Source of the DNA: Pseudomonas sp. B33.4
GTDB lineage: Bacteria; Pseudomonadota; Gammaproteobacteria; Pseudomonadales; Pseudomonadaceae
Length of the DNA stretch: 64,000 nucleotides
Assembly: GCF_034555375.1 (NCBI RefSeq)
Contig: NZ_CP140706.1
Span: forward strand, 4,455,001 to 4,519,000
Direction: 5' to 3'
Every line of letters starts with the position of its first letter. Position 1 is the stretch's first letter. Under the pieces are notes generated by a model, which saw only the letters and a list, made by a program, of their open reading frames with translations, searched no databases and was not told the origin of the DNA. A program made the translations under genes and the position numbers. Of this stretch, positions 54,572-62,482 are shown in pieces.

Positions 54572-56719
54572 TTAACCGAAGAAGCTCTGGCCGTTTTTGG
54601 CCATTTCGCGCAGCTTCGCGGTCGGGTGGTACAGCGCGCCCAAATCAGCGTACTGGTCAGCCAGGGCAACGAACTCGGCAACACCGATCGAATCGATGTA
54701 GCGCAGCGCACCACCACGGAATGGAGGGAAACCGATACCGTAGACCAGACCCATGTCGGCTTCGGCGGCAGTTTCAACGATGCCGTCTTCCAGGCAACGC
54801 ACGGTTTCCAGGCACAGCGGGATCATCATCCAGTTGATGATGTCTTCGTCAGTGACTTCACGCTGCTCGTAAACGATCGGTTTGAGCACTTCCAGTACCG
54901 ACGGATCGGCAACTTTCTTCTGCTTGCCTTTCTTGTCGGCCTCGTAAGCGTAGAAGCCCTTGCCGTTCTTCTGGCCGAGGCGCTTGGCTTCGTAAAGCAC
55001 GTCGATGGCCGAACGACGGTCATCCTTCATGCGATCCGGGAAGCCTTCAGCCATTACGTCACGACCATGGTGACCGGTGTCGATGCCGACCACGTCCATC
55101 AGGTACGCCGGGCCCATCGGCCAGCCGAATTTTTCCATGACCTTGTCGATACGGACGAAGTCCACGCCGGCGCTGACCAGCTTGGCGAAACCGCCGAAGT
55201 ACGGGAACAGTACGCGGTTAACGAGGAAACCCGGGCAGTCGTTGACGACGATCGGGTTCTTGCCCATTTTCTTGGCGTAGGCAACGGTGGTGGCAACTGC
55301 CAGCTCACTCGACTTCTCGCCACGAATCACTTCCACCAGCGGCATCATGTGCACCGGGTTGAAGAAGTGCATGCCGACGAAGTTTTCCGGACGCTTGAGG
55401 GCCTTGGCCAGCAGGCTGATGGAAATTGTCGAGGTGTTGGACGCGAGGATGGTGTCCTCTTTGACCTGACCTTCGACTTCAGCCAGTACGGCTTGCTTGA
55501 CCTTCGGGTTCTCGACCACAGCTTCGACAACCAGATCGACGTGACCGAAGTCGCCGTAGGACAGGGTCGGACGAATGGCGTTGAGCACTTCAGCCATTTT
55601 CGCTGCGGTCATGCGGCCTTTATCAACGCGGCCAACCAGCAGCTTGGCGGCTTCGGCCAGACCTTGCTCGATACCGTGCTCGTTGATGTCCTTCATCAGG
55701 ATCGGCGTGCCTTTGGAGGCCGACTGATAGGCGATACCGCCACCCATGATGCCGGCGCCCAGTACAGCGGCCTGCTTCACGTCTTTGGCGATTTCGTCGT
55801 AGGCCTTGGCCTTTTTCTTCAGTTCCTGATCGTTCAGGAACAGACCGATCAAGCTCTGCGCGGCAGAGGTCTTGGCCAGTTTGACGAAACCGGCGGCTTC
55901 GACTTCCAGCGCCTTGTCACGACCGAAGTTCGCGGCTTTCTGGATGGTCTTGATCGCTTCAACCGGCGCCGGGTAGTTCGGGCCAGCTTGCCCTGCGACG
56001 AAACCTTTGGCGGTTTCGAAAGCCATCATTTGTTCAATGGCGTTCAACTTGAGTTTTTCAAGTTTCGGCTGACGCTTGGCTTTGAAGTCGAACTCGCCGG
56101 AGATGGCGCGCTTGATCAGTTCAAGCGCAGCTTCCTGCAGCTTCTCTGGAGCAACCACGGCGTCGACGGCGCTGACTTTCAGGGCGTCTTCTGGGCGGTT
56201 TTCCTTGCCAGCGGCAATCCACTCGATGGCGTTGTCGACACCGATCAGGCGCGGCAGACGCACGGTGCCGCCGAAGCCCGGGTAGATGCCCAGTTTGACT
56301 TCCGGCAGACCGATCTTGGCCTTGGTGGACATGACGCGATAGTCAGCTGCCAGGCACATTTCCAGACCGCCGCCCAGGGCGATGCCATTGATGGCCGCTA
56401 CGGTCGGAACGTTGAGGTCTTCGAAATCGCTGAAGATCTTGTTGGCTTCGAGATTGCCAGCAACCAGCTCCGCATCCGGCAGCTTGAAGTTCTCGACAAA
56501 TTCGGTGATGTCGGCGCCGACGATGAACACGTCCTTGCCACTGCTGACGATCACGCCCTTGATCGAAGCATCTGCCTTGATGGTGTCTACGGCCTGACGC
56601 AGTTCGTTCAGGGTTAGACGGTTGAACTTGTTGACGGACTCACCCTTGAGGTCGAATTTCAATTCGACGATGCCACTTTCAAGAGCTTTAACCGTGATGG
56701 CTTTACCTTCGTAAATCAT
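54572..56719 (-). CDS. fadB: Fatty-acid oxidation complex alpha subunit
   Basis: 715 residues from the ATG at 56719, after GGAGATCAG; an upstream open stretch is excluded. N-terminal enoyl-CoA hydratase/isomerase: [18 protein letters not shown] (oxyanion hole) and [15 protein letters not shown] (catalytic Glu). C-terminal 3-hydroxyacyl-CoA dehydrogenase: NAD site [20 protein letters not shown] and [17 protein letters not shown] with its catalytic His. Together with FadA it carries out three beta-oxidation steps in the cytosol. Length is exactly that of FadB. Confidence 0.97.
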   Translation of the reverse strand: MIYEGKAITVKALESGIVELKFDLKGESVNKFNRLTLNELRQAVDTIKADASIKGVIVSSGKDVFIVGADITEFVENFKLPDAELVAGNLEANKIFSDFEDLNVPTVAAINGIALGGGLEMCLAADYRVMSTKAKIGLPEVKLGIYPGFGGTVRLPRLIGVDNAIEWIAAGKENRPEDALKVSAVDAVVAPEKLQEAALELIKRAISGEFDFKAKRQPKLEKLKLNAIEQMMAFETAKGFVAGQAGPNYPAPVEAIKTIQKAANFGRDKALEVEAAGFVKLAKTSAAQSLIGLFLNDQELKKKAKAYDEIAKDVKQAAVLGAGIMGGGIAYQSASKGTPILMKDINEHGIEQGLAEAAKLLVGRVDKGRMTAAKMAEVLNAIRPTLSYGDFGHVDLVVEAVVENPKVKQAVLAEVEGQVKEDTILASNTSTISISLLAKALKRPENFVGMHFFNPVHMMPLVEVIRGEKSSELAVATTVAYAKKMGKNPIVVNDCPGFLVNRVLFPYFGGFAKLVSAGVDFVRIDKVMEKFGWPMGPAYLMDVVGIDTGHHGRDVMAEGFPDRMKDDRRSAIDVLYEAKRLGQKNGKGFYAYEADKKGKQKKVADPSVLEVLKPIVYEQREVTDEDIINWMMIPLCLETVRCLEDGIVETAAEADMGLVYGIGFPPFRGGALRYIDSIGVAEFVALADQYADLGALYHPTAKLREMAKNGQSFFG

Positions 56720-57019
56720 CAACTGATCTCCACGATATGGAAGCTGAACAGTACACGTCGGACGCAGGCGAATGGCTCGGCAGGACGCTTTTTCGTCGAT
56801 GCTAACGCCAATCCACCCGGCACACCCGCCAACGCGATAGTCGGGATTCTGTAGGAGCAGTCTGCAAGACAAACGCTCAATTCATACGCCCGTTTGATTT
56901 GGGTACGTCACCTTCACGGAATTTCCGACAATTGTCAATCGCCCAAAATACGGGTTGAAAAGCGACTTTGCGGTCATTTCTGTAAGACGAAGACCCGCAA
57001 CACGCATCTGCATGTGAAG

Positions 57020-57188
57020 TCATTCATAGAATCAATAGTTAGAAAAGTCGCCCTAATTCGCCGCAGCCATTGTTTAAAGGGCTACGCTGGAGGGACTACA
57101 CGGAGATGTCACTGACCGAATCAACATCAAAAGAGTTTCCGGCCTGCCTGGCCAACCCCGCCCGATGAATCATGTCGGGCTTTTTATT
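57020..57188 (+). ncRNA. Candidate small RNA ending at an orphan terminator
   Basis: The plus strand has an excellent terminator at 57160-57188, yet no plus-strand gene lies upstream for many kilobases (fadB is minus), and the next gene to the right is also minus. A transcript must start between fadB and the terminator for it to be useful. Upstream features: TAGAAT at about 57027 is a possible -10, two purine-rich GGA words at about 57091 and 57105, and a short GGCC-TGCCT-GGCC hairpin at 57141-57153. The 5' end is a guess. No homology to a known sRNA was recognised. Confidence 0.35.
57160..57188 (+). terminator. Orphan intrinsic terminator
   Basis: GCCCGA (57160-57165) / TCGGGC (57175-57180) stem, 9-base loop, then TTTTTATT. 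There is no T-run in the minus direction, so it does not serve the minus-strand gene to its right. Confidence 0.8.
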
Positions 57189-57237
57189 ACGCGTCTGCCG
57201 GACGTTCCCCACCGTTGCAGTGGGAAAAGTCCGCGCA

Positions 57238-57675
57238 TCACGCCAGCGCTTTCAGAGTGGCGTCGATATCCTGCAAAACCGAGGCTTCGCCCTTCTCGCC
57301 CCAATACAAGGCGATCATCTGCTTGTCCGCCTCGACTTTGAAAACATTGCCCGGCAACTTTTCGAAATGATTGAGCAGCGCTCGATCCTCGCAGACTTCC
57401 TGCCACTGATTGACCCACACGCCCGGCGATTTCTGCCAGTAAGTCCAGCAGACAGGCTGCTTGCTGCGACGTGGGCGATGATACTGCGCACAAGGATTTG
57501 GCGGCTCTTGCGCCAGCCAGTGCGGCCATTCCTGAGGCGCCAGCTGCATGGCCAGACCGATGCGCCGCGCCTCCATGCGCAGGGCGATGCGACCGCTTTG
57601 CGCGCGCGAAGGACGCAACCACGCCAGCGGACTCAAAACCACCAACAGGATTGACACCACTAACCAGACCGTCAT
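57238..57675 (-). CDS. Membrane-anchored protein of unknown function
   Basis: 145 residues from the ATG at 57675 with GGGAATAGAGAT upstream. A single N-terminal hydrophobic anchor, MTVWLVVSILLVVLSPLAWL, then a basic cytosolic or periplasmic part with RMEARRIGLAMQL and a Trp/Cys-containing stretch CAQYHRPRR, followed by a conserved-looking tail FEKLPGNVFKVEADKQMIALYWGEKG. A gene of similar character occupies this place in P. aeruginosa. No known domain recognised. Divergent from the universal stress gene. Confidence 0.75.
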   Translation of the reverse strand: MTVWLVVSILLVVLSPLAWLRPSRAQSGRIALRMEARRIGLAMQLAPQEWPHWLAQEPPNPCAQYHRPRRSKQPVCWTYWQKSPGVWVNQWQEVCEDRALLNHFEKLPGNVFKVEADKQMIALYWGEKGEASVLQDIDATLKALA

Positions 57676-57778
57676 ATCTCTATTCCCAATTCTTGGTGAG
57701 CGCATTGTGTCACTTTGGAACCAATGCGCTTGAAACCAGCCATACTTAACAATATTGAAACCTCACGAGGAGCACCTC

Positions 57779-58216
57779 ATGCCCTACCACCACATCCTGG
57801 TCGCCGTAGATCTGACCGAAGAGTGCGACCCTGTGATTCACCGCGCCCGCGAGCTGTCGGTGAGCAATAACGCCAAGCTGTCGCTGGTGCATATTGTCGA
57901 GCCGATGGCCATGGCGTTCGGTGGCGACGTGCCGATGGATCTGTCACAACTGCAACAACAGCAGTTCGATCAGGCCAAAGAGCGCCTGGAGCGTCTGAAA
58001 CTCAAGTACTCCGAACTCGAAGGCGCCAACTGCCATTTGACCTACGGCCAGCCGCGTCAGGAAATCCATCATTTCGCCAAGGAACAAACGTGCGATCTGA
58101 TCGTGGTCGGCAGTCATGGCCGACATGGTCTGGCGCTATTGCTCGGCTCGACCGCCAATGACGTGCTGCACGGCGCACCATGCGATGTATTAGCGGTACA
58201 CCTGGTCAAACGTTAA
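57779..58216 (+). CDS. Universal stress protein (UspA family)
   Basis: 145 residues from the ATG at 57779 with GAGGAG upstream (MPYHHILVAVDLTEECDPVI). Single Usp domain; the ATP-binding G-x2-G-x9-G-S/T motif is visible as GSHGRHGLALLLGST near the C-terminus, so it belongs to the nucleotide-binding type. Such proteins support survival under starvation or anaerobic stress. Followed by a strong bidirectional terminator. Confidence 0.92.
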   Translation: MPYHHILVAVDLTEECDPVIHRARELSVSNNAKLSLVHIVEPMAMAFGGDVPMDLSQLQQQQFDQAKERLERLKLKYSELEGANCHLTYGQPRQEIHHFAKEQTCDLIVVGSHGRHGLALLLGSTANDVLHGAPCDVLAVHLVKR

Positions 58217-58223
58217 CCCGTAC

Positions 58224-58262
58224 AAAAAGCCCGGCCTCACGCAAATGAGGCCGGGCTTTTTT
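58224..58262. terminator. Bidirectional intrinsic terminator
   Basis: GCCCGGCCTC (58229-58238) / GAGGCCGGGC (58247-58256) stem with A5 on the left and T6 on the right, between convergent usp and ABC-F genes. Confidence 0.94.
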
Positions 58263-58275
58263 GTTACCGGATCAA

Positions 58276-60198
58276 TCAGGCATCCAGCTCGGCCCAACGC
58301 TCCAGCAACGCATCCAGCTCAGCCTGCAACTGCTCCAGCGAAGCAATCACCTTGGCCGTTTCAGCCGCAGGACGCTGATAGAAACCGGCTTCAGCCATTT
58401 CAGCTTCCACGGCAGCAATCTGCAGTTCCTTGGCGTCGATATCGCCCGGCAACGCTTCCAGCTCGCGTTGCAGCTTGTAGCTGAGCTTCTTCTTGGCGGC
58501 CGGGGCAGCTGTCGAAGGGGCTGCCACTACAGCAGGTTCGGCAGTGACCACCGCCGAATTCAGGTCAGCCTTGCCGGATTTGCTTTCGGTTACGCCCAGC
58601 AGACGCGGCGAACCGCCCTGACGGATCCAGTCCTGATAACCACCGACGTATTCACGCACCTTGCCTTCACCTTCGAAGACCAGGGTACTGGTGACCACGT
58701 TGTCGAGGAATGCCCGGTCGTGGCTGACCATCAGCACGGTGCCATTAAAGGTCAGCAGCACTTCTTCGAGCAGCTCGAGGGTTTCCACGTCGAGGTCGTT
58801 GGTCGGTTCGTCGAGCACCAGCAAATTCGCCGGTTTGCTGAACAGTTTGGCCAGCAACAGACGCGCACGTTCGCCACCCGACAGCGCCTTGACCGGCGTG
58901 CGGGCTCGCTGCGGGCTGAACAGGAAGTCGCCGAGGTAGCTCAGCACGTGACGGCTCTGACCGTCGATATCGATGAAGTCGCGACCTTCGGCGACGTTGT
59001 CGATCACGGTTTTTTCCAGATCCAGCTGATGGCGCAACTGGTCGAAGTAGGCCACGTCGATCCGCGTGCCCTCTTCCACTTTGCCACTGGTCGGTTGCAG
59101 ACCGCTGAGCATCAGTTTCAGCAGGGTGGTCTTGCCAGTGCCGTTGGCGCCAAGCAGACCGATACGGTCGCCGCGTGTCAGGACCATCGAGAAATCCTTG
59201 ATCAGGAACGGGCCGCCCGGGTGAGCGAAACTCACATTCTCGAGGACCATCACCTGCTTGCCGGACTTGTCGGCAGTGTCCAGCTGAATGTTGGCCTTGC
59301 CAGTACGTTCACGACGTTCGCTACGCTCGACGCGCAACGCTTTCAGGGCGCGGACGCGGCCTTCGTTACGGGTGCGACGCGCCTTGATGCCCTGGCGGAT
59401 CCAGACTTCTTCCTGGGCCAGTTTCTTGTCGAACAGCGCGTTGGCGGTTTCTTCAGCTGCCAGCGCGGCTTCTTTGTGCACAAGGAAACTGGCGTAGTCG
59501 CCGTTCCAGTCGATCAGGCCACCGCGATCCAGTTCGAGGATGCGCGTGGCGAGGTTTTGCAGGAAGGAACGGTCGTGCGTGATGAACAGCACGGCGCCCT
59601 GGAAATCTTTCAGCGCTTCTTCGAGCCAGGCAATCGCACCGATGTCCAGGTGGTTGGTTGGTTCGTCGAGCAGCAGCAGATCCGGCTCGGACACCAGTGC
59701 CTGCGCCAGCAGCACGCGACGACGCCAGCCGCCGGACAACTGGGCGAGGGTCTTGTCGGCCGGCAGTTGCAGACGGCTCAAGGTGCTTTCGACCAGAGTC
59801 TGCAAACGCCAGCCATCACGGGCTTCGAGGTCTTGCTGAACGTGCATCAGCTTGTTCAGGTCTTCTTCAGTGACGCAGTTTTGCGCGAGGTGATGGTATT
59901 CGGCGAGCAACGCACCCACGCCATCAAGGCCTTCAGCGACCACGTCGAATACCGTCCGATCATCGGCCACCGGCAATTCTTGCGGCAATTCGCCGATTTT
60001 CAGACCGGGGGCACGCCACACCGAGCCGTCATCGGGCTTCTGGTCGCCCTTGACCAGTTTCATCATGCTGGACTTGCCAGTGCCGTTGCGGCCGATGATG
60101 CACACCCGCTCACCACGGGCGATCTGCCAGGACACCTTGTCCAACAACGGCATAGCGCCGAACGCAAGGGACACATCGCTGAATTTGAGCAGGGTCAT
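58276..60198 (-). CDS. uup: ABC-F ATPase, Uup-like
   Basis: 640 residues from the ATG at 60198, with GGAGAAG upstream (MTLLKFSDVSLAFGAMPLLD). Two ABC modules without membrane parts: Walker A GRNGTGKSSMM and GANGTGKTTLLKL; signatures LSGGWRRRVLLAQAL and LSGGERARLLLAKL; Walker B LLLLDEPTNHLD and LLVLDEPTNDLD. The interdomain linker (GIKARRTRNEGRVRALKALR) and a C-terminal coiled coil (about 575-640, rich in Glu/Ala/Leu) fit Uup, which acts on ribosomes and influences transposon excision. The neighbouring genes match the P. aeruginosa order. Confidence 0.93.
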   Translation of the reverse strand: MTLLKFSDVSLAFGAMPLLDKVSWQIARGERVCIIGRNGTGKSSMMKLVKGDQKPDDGSVWRAPGLKIGELPQELPVADDRTVFDVVAEGLDGVGALLAEYHHLAQNCVTEEDLNKLMHVQQDLEARDGWRLQTLVESTLSRLQLPADKTLAQLSGGWRRRVLLAQALVSEPDLLLLDEPTNHLDIGAIAWLEEALKDFQGAVLFITHDRSFLQNLATRILELDRGGLIDWNGDYASFLVHKEAALAAEETANALFDKKLAQEEVWIRQGIKARRTRNEGRVRALKALRVERSERRERTGKANIQLDTADKSGKQVMVLENVSFAHPGGPFLIKDFSMVLTRGDRIGLLGANGTGKTTLLKLMLSGLQPTSGKVEEGTRIDVAYFDQLRHQLDLEKTVIDNVAEGRDFIDIDGQSRHVLSYLGDFLFSPQRARTPVKALSGGERARLLLAKLFSKPANLLVLDEPTNDLDVETLELLEEVLLTFNGTVLMVSHDRAFLDNVVTSTLVFEGEGKVREYVGGYQDWIRQGGSPRLLGVTESKSGKADLNSAVVTAEPAVVAAPSTAAPAAKKKLSYKLQRELEALPGDIDAKELQIAAVEAEMAEAGFYQRPAAETAKVIASLEQLQAELDALLERWAELDA

Positions 60199-60412
60199 GA
60201 GCTTCTCCAAAAACCGGGCGCGCATTCTACCTGAGTTAGGGCTTCAGCAGGCCGGCAATTTGTCTGTCGAAGCACTCTGCACAACATTTGTTGCGAACTT
60301 GTGCTGCGAGGTCGGCAAAGCTTTCGCCGCTTGCTGGCAAAAGGCTAAGCTACAGACAATTCAGTGCTGGCCGAGGTCGGCACTTGTCATGATTTCTCTG
60401 CCCGGATGTCTC

Positions 60413-62341
60413 ATGCGCAGTCGCCTTTTCAGTGTCTTGTCCTGTTTGCTACTTACCGCCGCTGCCGTTCAATCCGCCCAGGCGGTGGACCTGTCCACCC
60501 AACGCCAGTATTACGATGAAGCCAAGCGCGCGCTGGCCAAGGGCGATACCGGCCCGTATTTCCGTTACAGCCAGGCGCTGGCCGATTATCCGCTGGAACC
60601 GTATCTGGCCTACGACGAACTGACCGCGCGCCTGAAAACCGCGAGCAACGCGGAAATCGAGAAGTTCCTCGCCGAACACGGTGACCTGCCCCAGGCCAAC
60701 TGGATGAAACTGCGCTGGTTGCGCTGGCTCGCCGACCGTGGCGACTGGGCGACCTTCGTCAAGTATTACGACCCGAAACTCAACTTCACTGAACTGGACT
60801 GCCTCAACGCGCAGTACCAGATCAGCAGCAACCATAAGGCCGAGGGGTACGCCAATGCTGAAAAGCTCTGGCTGACCGGCAAATCCCAACCCGCCGCGTG
60901 TGACGCGCTGTTCGGCATCTGGGCAGCCGATGGCCAGCTCACTGAACAGAAACGCTGGGAGCGCACCAAGCTTGCCGCTCAGGCCCGCAACTATCCACTG
61001 GCCAACAGCCTGGTCAACGGCTTGACCACCCTCGCCCCGCGCGGTCGTTTGCTGGTCGATGTCGCGCAGAAACCCGAGCTGCTCAATCAGCCTTCGCGTT
61101 TCACCCCGGCCGATGAGCCGATGTCCGACGTGGTCAGCCTCGGCCTGCGCCGTTTGGCGCGTCAGGACCCGGACAAGGCCATGGCCCTGCTCGACGGTTA
61201 CGCCAGCAGCATGCATTTCTCCCGCGATGAAAAAGTTGCGATCGCCCGGGAGATCGGCCTGACGCTCGCTCGGCGTTTCGACAGTCGCGCGCTGGATGTG
61301 ATGACCAAATACGACCCGGAACTGCGCGACAACACGGTTTCGGAATGGCGTCTGCGCCTGCTGCTGCGTCTGGCCCGCTGGGACGACGCCTATCAGTTGA
61401 CCCGCCGTCTGCCGCAGGATCTGGCCACCACCAACCGCTGGCGCTACTGGCAGGCGCGCAGTCTGGAACTGGCCCAGCCGCAAAACCCGGAAGCGCAGAC
61501 GCTGTACAAAAACCTTGCGCGCGAACGTGACTTCTACGGTTTCCTCGCCGCCGACCGTTCGCAATCGCCGTACTCGCTGAACAACAAGCCGTTGGTCCTC
61601 AGCCAAGCGCTGATCAACAAGGTGCGCAACACTCCAGGCGTACGCCGCGCGCTGGAATTCCACGCCCGCGGACAGATCGTCGACGGGCGTCGCGAGTGGT
61701 ACCACGTCAGCCGCCATTTCAATCGCGATGAAATGGTTGCCCAGGCAAAACTCGCCTATGACTTGAAATGGTACTTTCCGGCGATCCGCACCATCAGCCA
61801 GGCGCAGTACTGGGACGATCTGGATATCCGCTTCCCGATGGCCCACCGCGAAACCCTCGTGCGTGAAGCCAAGGTACGTGGTCTGCATTCGAGCTGGGTG
61901 TTTGCCATCACCCGTCAGGAAAGCGCTTTCATGGACGACGCGCGCTCCGGCGTTGGCGCCAGCGGCCTGATGCAGTTGATGCCCGGCACCGCCAAGGAAA
62001 CCGCGCGCAAGTTCAGCATCCCACTGGCCTCGCCGCAGCAAGTGCTCGATCCAGACAAGAACATTCAACTCGGCGCCGCTTACCTGAGTCAGGTGCACAG
62101 CCAGTTCAACGGCAACCGCGTCCTCGCCTCCGCCGCCTACAACGCCGGCCCCGGTCGTGTGCGCCAATGGCTGCGCGGTGCTGATCACCTGAGCTTTGAC
62201 GTCTGGGTGGAAAGCATTCCTTTCGATGAGACCCGTCAGTACGTGCAGAACGTGTTGTCGTACTCGGTGATCTACGGCCAGAAGCTCAACTCGCCACAGC
62301 CGCTGGTGGATTGGCATGAGCGGTATTTTGATGATCAGTAG
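60413..62341 (+). CDS. slt: Soluble lytic murein transglycosylase
   Basis: 642 residues from the ATG at 60413 (MRSRLFSVLSCLLLTAAAVQ), a signal peptide ending SAQA; the open frame upstream is antisense to the ABC-F gene and was excluded. Superhelical alpha domain (about 30-440) with repeated short helices, linker, then the lysozyme-like domain: catalytic Glu in ITRQESAFMDDARSGVGASG, LMQLMPGTAKETA, AAYLSQVHSQFNGN and SAAYNAGPGRVRQWL. It cleaves peptidoglycan to 1,6-anhydromuropeptides in the periplasm, the substrate source for NagZ recycling. Confidence 0.95.
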   Translation: MRSRLFSVLSCLLLTAAAVQSAQAVDLSTQRQYYDEAKRALAKGDTGPYFRYSQALADYPLEPYLAYDELTARLKTASNAEIEKFLAEHGDLPQANWMKLRWLRWLADRGDWATFVKYYDPKLNFTELDCLNAQYQISSNHKAEGYANAEKLWLTGKSQPAACDALFGIWAADGQLTEQKRWERTKLAAQARNYPLANSLVNGLTTLAPRGRLLVDVAQKPELLNQPSRFTPADEPMSDVVSLGLRRLARQDPDKAMALLDGYASSMHFSRDEKVAIAREIGLTLARRFDSRALDVMTKYDPELRDNTVSEWRLRLLLRLARWDDAYQLTRRLPQDLATTNRWRYWQARSLELAQPQNPEAQTLYKNLARERDFYGFLAADRSQSPYSLNNKPLVLSQALINKVRNTPGVRRALEFHARGQIVDGRREWYHVSRHFNRDEMVAQAKLAYDLKWYFPAIRTISQAQYWDDLDIRFPMAHRETLVREAKVRGLHSSWVFAITRQESAFMDDARSGVGASGLMQLMPGTAKETARKFSIPLASPQQVLDPDKNIQLGAAYLSQVHSQFNGNRVLASAAYNAGPGRVRQWLRGADHLSFDVWVESIPFDETRQYVQNVLSYSVIYGQKLNSPQPLVDWHERYFDDQ

Positions 62342-62358
62342 CCGGTAATGCCGGTTAC

Positions 62359-62482
62359 GTAGGAGCTGCCGAAGGTTCGGGCCGCGTTCGGACGATCTTT
62401 TGATTCTGATTCAAACAAAAATGCCCGCATTTTCATGCGGGCATTTTTACATCAAAATATCGCAGCCTCCGGCAGCTCCTAC
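62359..62482. repeat. REP doublet enclosing an intrinsic terminator
   Basis: Outer arms GTAGGAGCTGCCGAAGG (62359-62375) and CCTCCGGCAGCTCCTAC (62466-62482), with inner GATCTTTTGAT / ATCAAAATATC remnants. Same class as 3947 but partly diverged. The spacer contains a perfect terminator hairpin. Confidence 0.82.
62417..62450. terminator. Bidirectional intrinsic terminator inside the REP doublet
   Basis: ATGCCCGCAT (62421-62430) / ATGCGGGCAT (62435-62444) with A4 on the left and T5 on the right; loop TTTC. Serves the convergent slt and ABC exporter genes. Confidence 0.92.

Larger units (their letters stand above)
56720..57237. promoter_or_regulatory. fadB upstream region with an orphan plus-strand terminator
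   Basis: 518 bases without a supportable protein gene. Near fadB there is a decayed REP-like arm (GTAGGAGCAGTCTGCAAG around 56851) and a spread inverted repeat CAAACG (56870-56875) / CGTTTG (56891-56896), which resembles PsrA half-sites but with 15 bases between, not 2-4. The right part holds a possible small-RNA gene and its terminator (57160-57188). Confidence 0.5.

Noticed and set aside
54626..56617. Plus-strand open frame of 663 codons opposite fadB
   Set aside because: Antisense shadow of a certain gene; no domain or RBS support.
57020..57188. Identification of the candidate sRNA as RsmX/RsmY/RsmZ
   Set aside because: Only two GGA words, no repeated GGA-in-loop series and no upstream GacA-type palindrome were seen.
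58261..60234. Plus-strand open frame of 657 codons opposite the ABC-F gene
   Set aside because: Shadow; ABC motifs are only on the minus strand.
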